Shown piece by piece: positions 7,842 to 17,680 of a stretch of DNA of 64,000 bases (its first letter is position 1; the number at the start of each line of letters is the position of its first letter). Source of the DNA: Paenibacillus woosongensis (GTDB lineage: Bacteria; Bacillota; Bacilli; Paenibacillales; Paenibacillaceae); contig NZ_WNZW01000003.1 of assembly GCF_009725165.1 (NCBI RefSeq), positions 372,001 through 436,000 on the forward strand, given 5' to 3'. The translations under genes and the position numbers were made by a program. The notes below the pieces were generated by a model. It ran no database searches. It worked only from the letters and a program-made list of their open reading frames with translations, and was not told where the DNA came from.

Positions 7842-9803
7842 ATGGCGAACATAGATCGCAAAAATGTGGAGCGCATCATCCAAGCCGTTGGCGGCAAAGA
7901 CAATATCGAAGCGGCTACGCATTGCGTGACCCGATTGAGATTTGCCCTTGTGGATGAAAGCAAGGTTGATTCCAAGGCATTGGACGAAAATGATCTCGTC
8001 AAAGGGCAGTTCTCGACTCAGGGCCAATTCCAGGTCGTAATCGGACCGGGTCTGGTCGATCAGGTCTATGATGAGATGCTCAAAATTACCGGGGGAGCAA
8101 GATCGAGCAAAGATGACGTTAAGACACTCGCCAGCAAGAAACAAAATCCGCTTCAGCGGGCGATCAAGACGCTGGCCGATATTTTCATTCCAATATTGCC
8201 TGCGATCGTAATGGCGGGTTTGCTGCTCGGTATTAACAACATTCTGACGGGACCGGATATTTTCTATGCAGGCCAGTCACTCATTGAAGTACACCCGCAG
8301 TGGGCAGACGTTGCTTCGATCATCAACCTGATTGCAAGCACAGCCTTCGCCTTCCTGCCGGTATTGATTGGATGGTCCGCGGTGCGGCAATTTGGCGGAA
8401 GCCCGCTGCTGGGGATCGTGCTTGGCCTTATTCTGGTCAATCCCGATCTGATGAGCGCTTATCAATACGCCGATGCCAAACTTGCAGGCACGGTGCCGGT
8501 CTGGAATCTCTTCGGTCTAGATGTCGAGAAGATCGGTTATCAAGGGCAGGTGCTTCCAGTCCTGGTATCCGCGTATCTTTTAGCGAAAATCGAGAGCTTC
8601 CTGAACAAACGCGTGCATGATTCGATTAAGCTGCTTGTTGTAGCCCCCGTAGCCTTGCTGGTGACCGGATTCCTTGCGTTTGTCGTTGTAGGGCCGATCA
8701 CGTTTGCAATCGGTAACGTACTAACGTCAGGGCTGGTTAGCATTTTTGATTCTTTTGCCGCGCTTGGCGGTTTGATTTATGGGGGATTGTACTCCTTGCT
8801 GGTCATCACGGGAATGCACCATACCTTCCTAGCCGTCGATATTCAGCTCATCGGCAGCCAAGGCGGAACCTTCCTGTGGCCGATGCTGGCTTTGGCGAAT
8901 ATAGCGCAGGGCGCCGCGGCGCTTGCAATGATGTTCGTTACCAGAGAGCAGAAAGCCAAAGGGCTGGCCGTAACATCATCAATTTCCGCCTTCTTGGGAG
9001 TTACTGAGCCGGCTATCTTTGGCGTGAATGTACGCCACAGATACCCTTTTATTTTCGGAATGATCGGTTCCGGGATCGCGGGCGTGATTTTAGCCATTAA
9101 TAATGTTCTAGCGTCCTCGATCGGGGTCGGCGGCATTCCTGGCTTTCTGTCGATTTTCCCGAACCAATGGGGCATCTTCTTCCTGGGAATGGTCATAGTG
9201 CTTGTCATTCCCTTTGCGGGAACTCTCTTGTATGGCAAGTATCGCTTGTCCAAGACAGGTTCGGCGGTAAACGCTGCAGCGGAAGAACCTAAGAAAGAGG
9301 AAGTTCAACCTCAAACTGAAGTACAAGCTAATTCGGACAAGCTTCCCATGGATATCGCGGCGCCGATAAGCGGTGAAATTGTGCCTTTGTCCGAAGTTCC
9401 TGACCCTGCTTTTGCGGAGAAGCAGATGGGACAAGGCATTGCTATCATTCCGTCAGAGGGCAAGGTATTTGCTCCGTTTGACGGTACGGTTGCCCACCTG
9501 ATCAAGAGCAAGCATGCATTGATTTTAACAGATACGAACGGTATTCAGATTTTGATTCATGTCGGTATCAACACCGTTTCCTTGAAAGGCGAAGGCTTTA
9601 CCGCTCACGTTGAGACAGGGGCTTCCATTACTAAGGGGCAGCTGCTGCTTGAATTCGACATGGAGCGGATTGAGCAGGCTGGACTTCCAGTCATTACACC
9701 AGTGATCGTGCCGGACGGACAGGACGTCATTGATCAGGTTAAGGAATATGAAGGACCAGCGGTTCACAGCGATACGACAGTGCTGCAGGTTACGCTCAGA
9801 TAA
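7842..9803 (+). CDS. treP: PTS trehalose-specific EIIBCA component
   Basis: A 653-residue fused permease that imports and phosphorylates trehalose. The IIB domain (1-90) carries the phospho-Cys C28 in ATHCVTRLRF. The IIC membrane domain follows (about 105-465, around ten hydrophobic spans). A hydrophilic linker rich in E, K and Q leads to a IIA-Glc-type domain (about 510-650) with ILIHVGINTV, whose His is the phosphoryl acceptor. The Bacillus subtilis protein lacks the IIA part, so this version is self-contained. I chose ATG 7842 over 7836 because AGGAG lies 9 bases from it rather than 3. Confidence 0.93.
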   Translation: MANIDRKNVERIIQAVGGKDNIEAATHCVTRLRFALVDESKVDSKALDENDLVKGQFSTQGQFQVVIGPGLVDQVYDEMLKITGGARSSKDDVKTLASKKQNPLQRAIKTLADIFIPILPAIVMAGLLLGINNILTGPDIFYAGQSLIEVHPQWADVASIINLIASTAFAFLPVLIGWSAVRQFGGSPLLGIVLGLILVNPDLMSAYQYADAKLAGTVPVWNLFGLDVEKIGYQGQVLPVLVSAYLLAKIESFLNKRVHDSIKLLVVAPVALLVTGFLAFVVVGPITFAIGNVLTSGLVSIFDSFAALGGLIYGGLYSLLVITGMHHTFLAVDIQLIGSQGGTFLWPMLALANIAQGAAALAMMFVTREQKAKGLAVTSSISAFLGVTEPAIFGVNVRHRYPFIFGMIGSGIAGVILAINNVLASSIGVGGIPGFLSIFPNQWGIFFLGMVIVLVIPFAGTLLYGKYRLSKTGSAVNAAAEEPKKEEVQPQTEVQANSDKLPMDIAAPISGEIVPLSEVPDPAFAEKQMGQGIAIIPSEGKVFAPFDGTVAHLIKSKHALILTDTNGIQILIHVGINTVSLKGEGFTAHVETGASITKGQLLLEFDMERIEQAGLPVITPVIVPDGQDVIDQVKEYEGPAVHSDTTVLQVTLR

Positions 9804-9831
9804 GAATTCGGCTCTAAGGAGCGGGGCCGTA

Positions 9832-9859
9832 ATGACATTGCCACAAATCATGATACAAT
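9832..9859 (+). promoter_or_regulatory. Possible treR promoter
   Basis: ATGACA, 16-bp spacer, TACAAT just upstream of treR, in the 70-bp gap after treP. It could give repressor synthesis independent of the operon promoter. Confidence 0.4.
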
Positions 9860-9877
9860 GATGTAGGTGATCAGGTG

Positions 9878-10603
9878 ATGAAGAACAATATTTTTATGAG
9901 CCTCTATAAGGATTACGCTGAACGAATCGATGACGGTACGCTGCCGCCAGGCAGCAAGCTCCCTTCGGAGAATGAGCTGGCTGCGACCTACGGGACTTCG
10001 AGAGAGACCGTGCGCAAGGGCTTGAACCTGCTGGCACAGAACGGGTACATCAACAAAGTAAAAGGGAAGGGCTCTTTCGTTCTGGCTACGGGACGGCTCA
10101 AGTTTCCGATATCGGGGCTAGTCAGCTATAAAGAATTGTCTGAGCGGCTCGGCAAACCAAGCCGGACGCTGGTCTATACAACCGAACGGGTTCCTGCCGG
10201 GAACACGATTGCCAATGAGCTGCAAATTGAACCGGAACAGCCGGTATGGAAAGTAATCCGCGCCAGGGAAATCGACGGCGAACGCATTATTCTGGATATC
10301 GATTATCTGCTTGCTGAGGTCGTTCCGCATTTGACAGAGGATATCGCGGCTGATTCGATATATCATTATTTGGAGCAGGAGCTACAGTTGAAAATCAGCT
10401 ATGCCGAGAAAGTGATTTCTGTAGAACAGGCTACTGAGCAGGATTATCGATGCATGGACTTAGGAGAGGACAAGCATGTGGTAGTTGTCCGGGGATATGT
10501 GCACCTGGAGGATACGACGCTCTTTCAGTATACGGAGTCCCGGCATCGGCTGGACAAGTTTCAGTTCGTTGATTTCGCAAGAAGAATATCGAGGGAGAAC
10601 TAA
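9878..10603 (+). CDS. treR: Trehalose operon repressor, GntR family (HutC/TreR subfamily)
   Basis: A 241-residue regulator. Residues 1-70 form the GntR winged helix (L-P-S-E-N-E-L-A, S-R-E-T-V-R-K, G-K-G-S-F-V), and residues 90-235 form the UTRA effector domain. In Bacillus the repressor is released by trehalose-6-phosphate (family knowledge). The twin operators at the operon promoter are its obvious targets. ATG 9878 or GTG 9875 could start translation; spacing to AGGTGAT favours 9878. Confidence 0.92.
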   Translation: MKNNIFMSLYKDYAERIDDGTLPPGSKLPSENELAATYGTSRETVRKGLNLLAQNGYINKVKGKGSFVLATGRLKFPISGLVSYKELSERLGKPSRTLVYTTERVPAGNTIANELQIEPEQPVWKVIRAREIDGERIILDIDYLLAEVVPHLTEDIAADSIYHYLEQELQLKISYAEKVISVEQATEQDYRCMDLGEDKHVVVVRGYVHLEDTTLFQYTESRHRLDKFQFVDFARRISREN

Positions 10604-10620
10604 ATAGTGTTGAGATCAGA

Positions 10621-10672
10621 AGGGGCTGCCACAGAGGTCATCATAGATGACTGAGAGGCGCCCCTTTTCTTT
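10621..10672 (+). terminator. Terminator of the trehalose operon
   Basis: An outer stem AGGGGC/GCCCCT encloses an inner GTCATC/GATGAC stem, followed by TTTTCTTT. Confidence 0.82.
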
Positions 10673-10823
10673 CAGAAAGCTATCCGTTTCAGCGGAATTC
10701 GTTGACTCGTTTACTTGCATTCCATTCTTTAGCTCGTCTTATATTGCTTTCGATTACTAAGGTGCTATGCACTAAGCTATGTCGTAAACTATGCTAAATC
10801 GTACACTAAGCTATGTTCGAACA
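10673..10823. other. Repeat-rich spacer upstream of family A element
   Basis: No gene seen. 10716-10732 (TGCATTCCATTCTTTAG) is an inverted match to the first unit of the family A element that follows. CACTAAGCTATGT occurs twice as a direct repeat (10770-10782 and 10804-10816). This looks like decayed repeat material. Confidence 0.6.
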
Positions 10824-11010
10824 CTAAATGGAATGCATGTATCTAATTATCCTATCAGCGCATAGTTCAGGGAGTTAAATGGATTTTATGCACCTATAAT
10901 TCAAGAATCTCGCCCATGACCGCCTTCTTCCTTCTTCTAACGACATGAAATACACTTAAACTCACTTTCCGTTCGTCGCCGCAGAAATTAACTACTATAA
11001 ATCCATTAAA
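10824..11010. repeat. 187-bp four-unit repeat element, family A, copy 1
   Basis: Begins CTAAATGGAATGCATG; a second direct unit TTAAATGGATTTTATG starts 51 bp later. The right half carries two inverted units (GACATGAAATACACTTAA and ACTATAAATCCATTAAA), also 51 bp apart. It aligns along its whole length with 45579-45765, which is also 187 bp. It is non-coding and lies between the trehalose operon terminator and a leftward gene's terminator. The 11011-11155 stretch that follows shows no recognisable gene. Confidence 0.82.
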
Positions 11011-11155
11011 TAAGTTCCAACTATTAAAATTGCTGTGGCAGAGGAAAACTATCTATATACAACGGGTTTGGATTTGGAATTGTCGCTACAGCCCACAATT
11101 TACTGAAGGTGGTAGGCTTACGCCTTGCTGCTATCCCGCTCAAAAAGCTCAGTAC

Positions 11156-11200
11156 AAAAAAAGTTGGATGATAAACTGGTTGTGTTTACATCCAACTTTT
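11156..11200 (-). terminator. Intrinsic terminator of the leftward TIM-barrel gene
   Basis: On the minus strand AGTTGGATG pairs with CATCCAACT, followed by at least six T. It is about 80 bases beyond the stop of the gene at 11283-13139. The A/T symmetry means it could also act rightward. Confidence 0.75.
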
Positions 11201-11282
11201 TGTTTTGGGGACTAACTGGGCAGACTCTATTTTTTCAGATATTAGCAAAATAATCTTCTATGGTCTCAGGTTCTAGCCTATT

Positions 11283-13139
11283 TTATGGCTTGGCGTTCTT
11301 CCAATAGGTATAAGCATGCACCAGCGTACCTTTGAAAGACGTATGCTTCAGTAACTCCTTCAGCTTCGCGAGTTCTTCCTCCATGTAGGCTGCACCCTCC
11401 TCAAAGAAGGTAATATGATTGCCTTCATGGCTGGCTTTGATTTCGACGGAGATATAGATCGGCTTGCCCAGCTCCTCTGCGAATGCAATCTCCTCCTTGG
11501 TCACGTCCACAATGCCGTTAGAGCCTTCGGCCGAGTCCCGGAAAGCCATCAGAGCGACATGATCCATACGGTCGATCATCCATTTGCTGAGGGATATGTC
11601 CTCGCCGGTAACCTTGTACTTGTCCAGCCATACGGCTAAATCCATGCTGGCCTCGAGGTTGGAGTCCTTCCTCAGTTCTGTGACAAACGCATCCAGGTTC
11701 GAGGTCCATTCGGAAATAATCTGCTGCGGATCCATCCTCCACTCAGGGAGCACATAAGGCTCGATATCCAAATGGATTCCGTGAAAACGCTCATCAGGCT
11801 CTACGGCGCGGTTATAATCTTTAACGTAGTTAACGAGCCTCATCATTCTAGGTAGCTCATATTCCATAGCCCATGTCGGTGTTCCTCCCAGGGCATGCAC
11901 TTCAATTCCGGCTTCAGCCGCTTGTTTTATAAATGAAGAGTAGGCGCTGAACGGTTGCTGAAGATCCAATCGCACATATAACCAGTTCAGTTGTTTTTCC
12001 ATGGCAAATTCCAGAATGTCTTGGCTGTTCCGGATAACTTCGCCGGACTCCCAAATGTAGGTGCCTCTGACGACTTCATCGCGCTGAACAGGCTGGGCAT
12101 CAGGTACAACGTCGACGGGTTCAGGCTCGGGCTCCGTACCGGGTTCCGGTTGCGGTTCAGGCTCAGGCTCAGGCTCTAAACCAGGTTCTGGATCTGGCGT
12201 AGGATCAGGTACCGGTTTCGAAGGTTCTTCTCCATCAGGTACCGTGTCATCATCCGAACTATCTTGATAGATGTTCTTCCAGTTGCGCATATCATGGATG
12301 GCAAGCCCTGCGAAGGATGTATGGGAACTTAACGAAGAAGACAACAGCTGCAAAGTCTGCTCCATTTGTTCTTTGCTGTGACCGTGAAAGGTGGTGTAGG
12401 CTTGCTGGGGCATTTCTTTGGTGTTGACCGCAATGAGCAGTTTTTTGCCCAGCTTGCTGGCAAGCTCGAGCTCATCCTGGGAGAGGCTGATGATGCCGTT
12501 CTCCGAATCCACCTGGTTGCGATATGCCATAACTGTCACATGGTCAAATGTACTTATCAGCCACTCGTTAAGACTGGTGCCATTCTCTAGGGTGAAGTGG
12601 TCAAACCAAAAGGGGATATCTATCCCCCGCTCTAGGCCTGATCCCGATAACTTGCTAAGAAATACCTTTAGATTGCTTTCCCAGGATGAGATGATCTCAT
12701 CGGGCCCGCTTTCCCACTGGTCAAGGACATAAGGCTCGATATCAAGGTGGACGCCATCGAAACGGCCTTCAGGCATTACGGAACCGTTATATTCCATCAC
12801 CCAATCAGCAAGGCCGAGCATATCGTCGCGATAATCCACAAGAGCCCATCTTGGATCGCCCCCCAAGGCATGAACCGCGATTTGCGCCTCATGCGCGCGC
12901 TTGACGAAAACTTCGTAGGTTTCTTTTGGCATTTGTCGATTGATCTGCAGGTAGATCAGGTTAATGCCTTCATTCCGCGAAAAACGAAGAATTTGGTCTC
13001 CGCCGTCCATAATCATATCCGTTTGCCATATCCAAGTTGCTTTTATCATAGATTTTTCTCCGTAAACCGGGGATTGAAATCCCAATAGAAGCAAGGCAAC
13101 CAGAAGAACGACAAGCTTTTGGCAACCTTTCACATTCAT
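11283..13139 (-). CDS. Secreted tandem TIM-barrel protein, glycoside-hydrolase-like
   Basis: A 618-residue protein with a signal peptide (1-27, K-L-V-V-L-L-V-A-L-L-L-L-G-F). It has two homologous domains (about 30-300 and 355-618) joined by a Pro/Glu/Asp-rich linker (about 303-350). Each copy has a V/AHALGG-type strand near its start, G-V/I-H-L-D-I-E-P-Y-V-L in the middle, a D-H-V-T/A strand before M-A-Y/F-R, and a late A-V/I strand. The D-x-E of HLDIEP resembles the GH18-like active-site pair, so a glycan hydrolase is plausible, but I cannot name family or substrate. ATG has GGAGGG about 7 bases upstream and an extended -10 promoter above it. Confidence 0.65.
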   Translation of the reverse strand: MNVKGCQKLVVLLVALLLLGFQSPVYGEKSMIKATWIWQTDMIMDGGDQILRFSRNEGINLIYLQINRQMPKETYEVFVKRAHEAQIAVHALGGDPRWALVDYRDDMLGLADWVMEYNGSVMPEGRFDGVHLDIEPYVLDQWESGPDEIISSWESNLKVFLSKLSGSGLERGIDIPFWFDHFTLENGTSLNEWLISTFDHVTVMAYRNQVDSENGIISLSQDELELASKLGKKLLIAVNTKEMPQQAYTTFHGHSKEQMEQTLQLLSSSLSSHTSFAGLAIHDMRNWKNIYQDSSDDDTVPDGEEPSKPVPDPTPDPEPGLEPEPEPEPQPEPGTEPEPEPVDVVPDAQPVQRDEVVRGTYIWESGEVIRNSQDILEFAMEKQLNWLYVRLDLQQPFSAYSSFIKQAAEAGIEVHALGGTPTWAMEYELPRMMRLVNYVKDYNRAVEPDERFHGIHLDIEPYVLPEWRMDPQQIISEWTSNLDAFVTELRKDSNLEASMDLAVWLDKYKVTGEDISLSKWMIDRMDHVALMAFRDSAEGSNGIVDVTKEEIAFAEELGKPIYISVEIKASHEGNHITFFEEGAAYMEEELAKLKELLKHTSFKGTLVHAYTYWKNAKP

Positions 13140-13196
13140 GGTTTACCCTCCATTCCTTTCTAAGAAATTGCTCTCTCTCTAAAAGTGAACGGGGTT

Positions 13197-13202
13197 ATTA
13201 TA
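13197..13202 (-). promoter_or_regulatory. Extended -10 promoter for the TIM-barrel gene
   Basis: On the minus strand TGCTATAAT is an extended -10 about 60 bases before the ATG. No good -35 is visible. Confidence 0.5.
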
Positions 13203-13512
13203 GCATTGATATCAAAAAAATATATGAGCCCATGTTCTTACGGGACGGGTTGCATAAAGCGGGCTGCCGCAGGAAAGGTATAAAAGGAACTACTTCATGT
13301 CTGGGGTATTTTTATATCGAATCACAATTTGTATAATTATGTAGAATTTTGAGGCTAACTACTTAGGAGTAAAGTTGCGATTTGCTTGTACTGATTTAGT
13401 ACAGTGTCACTGTGTCTATGCCTGACGACCAATTAATGTAAATTACACGATTTTTCGCTAATTTGCATGTTTTACCGGAAAATGTGATTAGAGGGACCAA
13501 GACATATAAAGG
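13203..13512. other. Intergenic region without recognisable features
   Basis: AT-rich spacer between the crystallin-like gene terminator and the promoter of the TIM-barrel gene. I see no ORF, repeat family or RNA structure here that I can support. Confidence 0.5.
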
Positions 13513-13536
13513 AAGGGTGCCATAAGGCACCCTTTT
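13513..13536 (-). terminator. Hairpin after the crystallin-like gene
   Basis: AAGGGTGCC/GGCACCCTT, 9-bp stem with 4-base loop, 7 bases after the leftward stop. The leftward T tract is short (TTCCTTT). Confidence 0.7.
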
Positions 13537-13542
13537 ACGGTG

Positions 13543-13917
13543 TTATTGTCTAATAACGAGTACGTCTTGAGGCGGTCTACCCGAGCTTTGAATTTGATTG
13601 ATTTCGGAGTTTGTAAGGTCTCGGCCTACCAAAATGAACGAAGATGTGACATTGTTAAAATTAAAATTGCTTAAGTTCGCTACGTTTTGGCTGCCACGGA
13701 ATACCCGGAACGTTCCCTGAAAGTTAATTCGCGAGAACAATACAAGCGTTACTTGAGATCTCTGAACAACATTTCTCAGTCTGAAGCTGGAAAGAACGTT
13801 ATCAAACCGGAATGCCCCGAGATCCCGAACCGCAACTCCTCCACGTCTGAATACAATTCGACGACCGGTAAAATTGTTGCCAGACCAAAGTACAAGACGT
13901 ATATCTCTGTTTGCCAA
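13543..13917 (-). CDS. Beta/gamma-crystallin-like small protein
   Basis: A 124-residue protein with no signal peptide. Two repeated Greek-key-like modules are visible: L-V-L-W-S-G-N-N-F-T-G ending D-N-V-L-S-S-F near 8-45, and L-V-L-F-S-R-I-N-F-Q-G ending N-N-V-T-S-S-F near 55-95. The spacing of aromatic, Gly and Ser residues is that of beta/gamma-crystallins, often calcium-binding or structural. I chose the TTG at 13917 because AAAGGAG lies 8 bases upstream; an in-frame GTG at 13926 overlaps that site. Function is unknown; a spore or stress role is only a guess. Confidence 0.6.
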   Translation of the reverse strand: MANRDIRLVLWSGNNFTGRRIVFRRGGVAVRDLGAFRFDNVLSSFRLRNVVQRSQVTLVLFSRINFQGTFRVFRGSQNVANLSNFNFNNVTSSFILVGRDLTNSEINQIQSSGRPPQDVLVIRQ

Positions 13918-14212
13918 TAATATCACTCCTTTTTATAGATTGATATACTTTATGCAATAATTAATCTTCCGTAAGAGGCAGATGCAGCAGGGTTAAGGTT
14001 TGTTTTCATATAGCAAAAATTGAAAAATAATTTTCTAGATCTAGCGCATAGTTTATTGATTAACAACTTAAAGAAAATTCTTTGGAAAACTTAGAATGAT
14101 CTCTAATCATGCTCACTGGATTTCACGACATGCTATAGTATTTTGAAGGATGTGATTATGCAGTCAGCCTCTTTATTTCCTCATTATTATCAAATCTCAG
14201 GAGAAAGCGAGT

Positions 14213-17200
14213 ATGCCGACCATGAATAAGAAAACACTCTTTAATGATGGATGGGAATTTGCCAAAAGCGGTCTAAAGACAGCGGGTCATACAGGTCTGG
14301 CCTTTGAGCCGGTCGATATTCCTCATGATTGGCTGATCTACAATACACTTGATCTCTATGAGAACAGCATTGGCTGGTACCGTAAGAAATTTACATGTGC
14401 CAAGGAAGGCAAACAACTGCTGCTCTGCTTCGATGGCGTCTATATGGATTCCTCCGTCTATGTGAACGGGCAATTCGTGGGCGAATGGAAGTATGGATAT
14501 TCTTCCTTTGAGCATGAGATCACAAACGCCGTTGCTGAAGGGGAGAACGAGATTATCGTAAAAGTTGTGCACCAGAGCCCTAACAGCAGATGGTACTCGG
14601 GAGCCGGGATATACCGGAATGTATGGCTGAAGGAAAGAACAGCCAATTACATTGCTTCCGATGGCGTATACATATCGACAAAACAGTTAGAACACGGCTG
14701 GGAGGTAGAAATTGATATTGAGCTGTGCCTTGATCAGGATGTCTATCTTTCGCATACGATTCTGGACCAAGGCCAGATCATCGCCGAGATTGCGGATCAC
14801 ATCCCCTCAGGCTCCGGGCCAGCCATGATTAACCGGCAGAAGCTAACGGTAGAGCAGCCTAAGCTGTGGAGCCCGGAAGAGCCTCATTTATACCAGCTCA
14901 TAACCCGGCTATATCCTGCCATAGCAGGCGGCGAGAAGCCGCAAAGCCATGCACCCGAGACGCTTGAAACCGTTTCCCATGCTGTTGGATTTCGAACCAT
15001 CCGCCTGGACCCTAATGAAGGATTCATATTAAACGGAGTCAAAATCAAGCTGAACGGGGTATGCGAGCACCATGATCTGGGCGCTTTGGGGGCGGCATTT
15101 AATAAGACCGCTCTGCGAAGAAGATTCATTATTCTGAAGGAAATGGGCGCTAATGCGATTCGCACGGCCCATAACATGCCTGCCAAAGAGCTGATGGAGC
15201 TGGCGGACGAGATGGGCATGCTTGTTGTCTCGGAAGCTTTTGATATGTGGGAAAGAGCGAAGACGCCATATGATTATGCCAGGTTCTTCAAGGATTGGGC
15301 ACATCGGGACGTCCGAAGCTGGGTACTGCGGGACCGGAACCATCCGAGCCTGATCATGTGGAGCATCGGCAATGAGATTTATGATACCCATGCCGATGAA
15401 CGAGGCCAGGACATCACCCGGATGCTGATGGACGCCGTACTGGAATTTGATCCGAAGCAGAATGGCAGGGTCACGATAGGCTCGAACTATATGCCTTGGG
15501 AGAACGCACAGCAATGTGCTGATATCGTGAAGGTCGCAGGCTATAATTATGCGGAAAAATACTATGAACAGCATCATAACGAGCATCCAGACTGGATCAT
15601 TTACGGGAGCGAGACGGCTTCCGTCGTCCAAAGCCGAGGCGTCTACCATTTTCCGTTTGCGAAATCCATTCTTGCCGATGATGATGAGCAGTGCTCTGCA
15701 CTCGGCAACAGCTCTACGAGCTGGGGAGCCAAATCTGCGGAAGCCTGCATTTTGGCTGAACGGGATACGCCATTCTCACTAGGCCAATTTATATGGACCG
15801 GATTTGACTATATCGGCGAACCGACGCCGTATCATACGAAGAACTCATATTTTGGACAGATTGATACGGCCACTTTTCCCAAGGATTCGTATTACATTTA
15901 TCAGTCGGCCTGGACCGATTACAGAACAAAACCGATGGTGCACATCCTGCCTTATTGGGATTTCAATCCGGGGCAATTGATCGACGTGCGGGTCTGCTCG
16001 AACGCGCCGAGAATCGAACTGAAGTTCAATGGCGAAACAATTGGCAGGCATGATATCGATCATGAGCATGGAACTGAACTTGTTGGCTGGTGGCAAATTC
16101 CTTATGCGCCAGGGGAGTTGAAAGCCATTGCCTATGACGAGACAGGGCGGATCATAGCCACCGACGTCAAATCCTCATTCGGGGACGCAAGCAAAATCTG
16201 CTTAAAGGCGGATAAGGATCGGCTTGTGGCGAATGGCATGGATCTTATGTTTGTCGAAATTTCGATGGAGGACGACAATGGCCATCCGGTAGAAAACGCC
16301 AATAACCGGGTACATGTCGAGGTTACGGGTGCAGGCAGGCTCATAGGGCTCGATAACGGGGACAGTACGGACTATGATCCGTATAAGGGCCGAAGCCGCA
16401 GGCTGTTTAGCGGCAAGCTCATGGCGATCATCGCTGCGACCCTGGAGGCTGGAAAGATTCATATGAAAGTAACCTCCCAGGGACTGGCCAGCCAGGCAGC
16501 TGTCTTTGAATCTCACCTGGACGCGAACGGAGCCTATGCCGGAATATGCGCCCGAACGGAGAATGAAGAGCTGCCTTGCGTCATGGGAGCTGCGAATGAA
16601 ATACCGCTACGCAAAATCGAATTGATCAGCGAGAGTGGACAACAGTTTGATCCATCCAGACGGGAGATGGTGGTCAGGGCTCAGCTACATCCAGCAGCAG
16701 CTTCGTACCGTGATGTCGAATGGTCCGTCGTTAATGACGCGGGCATTGAGTCCAATATTGCGAAAGTGGAGGCGAATGGGCATGAAGCGATAATCACCGC
16801 TCTTGGAGACGGAGAATTCAGGCTGCGCTGCATGAGCAAGAACGGTACGGACAAAATTAAGCTCATATCCCAGTTGGAGTTTACGGCAAGCGGACTTGGC
16901 TCGGCCTATAAGGATCCGTATAAATTCATTTCTGCCGGGCTCTATGATTACAGCAAAGGCGAGGTAAGCAATGGAAATGAGCGGGGCGTAGCTACGAGCA
17001 GGGACGGCGAGACCCAGATTGGCTTCCATGAGATCGACTTTGGGCCGTATGGTTCAGATACGATTACGATTCCAGTCTTTGCCCTGTCGAGCGAGCCGTA
17101 TCCCTTGGAAATTTGGGAAGGTATGCCGGGAGAGGAAGGCAGCGAGCTTCTTGCCAACGTCATTTATCAGAAAGAGAGCCAGTGGAACGTGTATCAGGAG

Positions 17201-17680
17201 GAAACGTATCGTCTTTCCAAGACGCTTCGCGGGGTGACCTCGATCTGCTTCGTGCTGCGGCAGAAGGTGCATATCAAGGGGTTTTCTTTTGAAGCGAAGA
17301 ACAGAGCCTTTGAGCAAAATACCGCCGCCCATAGCGACCGTATTTACGGCGATACGTATACCATCACGGATAACAGCGTCGAAGGCATCGGCAATAACGT
17401 CTCCCTGGTGTTCGAGCAGATGGACTTTGGCAGCGAAGGGGCGACGAGGCTCATCATTTGCGGCCGTTCGCCGCTGGACAAGAATACGATTCATATCCGG
17501 TTTGGCTCTGAGGAGGGCGAGAGCAATCAACTCGTCGAGTTCACACATTCTACGGAATACGAAGAGAGGGTGTTCGATATTGAGAAAATTACCGGAACGT
17601 GCAAGGTGACCTTCATCTTCCTTCCGGGCAGCCAGTTTGACTTCGGCTGGTTCCGGTTCGTCAGCCAGACTCCACATTAA
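14213..17680 (+). CDS. Glycoside hydrolase family 2 enzyme with C-terminal carbohydrate-binding module
   Basis: A 1155-residue cytoplasmic enzyme (no signal peptide). It has an N-terminal jelly-roll sugar-binding domain (about 1-180), an Ig-like domain (about 185-275) and a TIM barrel (about 280-590). The acid/base is E388 in SIGNEIYD and the nucleophile is E467 in IYGSETAS. Additional beta domains of the DUF4982/big-Ig type follow, with a CBM6-like module from about 930 and a second beta-sandwich near 1040-1155. Beta-galactosidase, glucuronidase or mannosidase activity cannot be told apart from sequence alone. ATG has AGGAGA 8 bases upstream. The 3' end overlaps the convergent cdaS gene by 20 bp. 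Confidence 0.85.
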   Translation: MPTMNKKTLFNDGWEFAKSGLKTAGHTGLAFEPVDIPHDWLIYNTLDLYENSIGWYRKKFTCAKEGKQLLLCFDGVYMDSSVYVNGQFVGEWKYGYSSFEHEITNAVAEGENEIIVKVVHQSPNSRWYSGAGIYRNVWLKERTANYIASDGVYISTKQLEHGWEVEIDIELCLDQDVYLSHTILDQGQIIAEIADHIPSGSGPAMINRQKLTVEQPKLWSPEEPHLYQLITRLYPAIAGGEKPQSHAPETLETVSHAVGFRTIRLDPNEGFILNGVKIKLNGVCEHHDLGALGAAFNKTALRRRFIILKEMGANAIRTAHNMPAKELMELADEMGMLVVSEAFDMWERAKTPYDYARFFKDWAHRDVRSWVLRDRNHPSLIMWSIGNEIYDTHADERGQDITRMLMDAVLEFDPKQNGRVTIGSNYMPWENAQQCADIVKVAGYNYAEKYYEQHHNEHPDWIIYGSETASVVQSRGVYHFPFAKSILADDDEQCSALGNSSTSWGAKSAEACILAERDTPFSLGQFIWTGFDYIGEPTPYHTKNSYFGQIDTATFPKDSYYIYQSAWTDYRTKPMVHILPYWDFNPGQLIDVRVCSNAPRIELKFNGETIGRHDIDHEHGTELVGWWQIPYAPGELKAIAYDETGRIIATDVKSSFGDASKICLKADKDRLVANGMDLMFVEISMEDDNGHPVENANNRVHVEVTGAGRLIGLDNGDSTDYDPYKGRSRRLFSGKLMAIIAATLEAGKIHMKVTSQGLASQAAVFESHLDANGAYAGICARTENEELPCVMGAANEIPLRKIELISESGQQFDPSRREMVVRAQLHPAAASYRDVEWSVVNDAGIESNIAKVEANGHEAIITALGDGEFRLRCMSKNGTDKIKLISQLEFTASGLGSAYKDPYKFISAGLYDYSKGEVSNGNERGVATSRDGETQIGFHEIDFGPYGSDTITIPVFALSSEPYPLEIWEGMPGEEGSELLANVIYQKESQWNVYQEETYRLSKTLRGVTSICFVLRQKVHIKGFSFEAKNRAFEQNTAAHSDRIYGDTYTITDNSVEGIGNNVSLVFEQMDFGSEGATRLIICGRSPLDKNTIHIRFGSEEGESNQLVEFTHSTEYEERVFDIEKITGTCKVTFIFLPGSQFDFGWFRFVSQTPH

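Noticed and set aside
11030..11215. A 61-codon rightward open frame near the family A element
   Set aside because: It has no binding site, no recognisable domain, and runs into a terminator hairpin.
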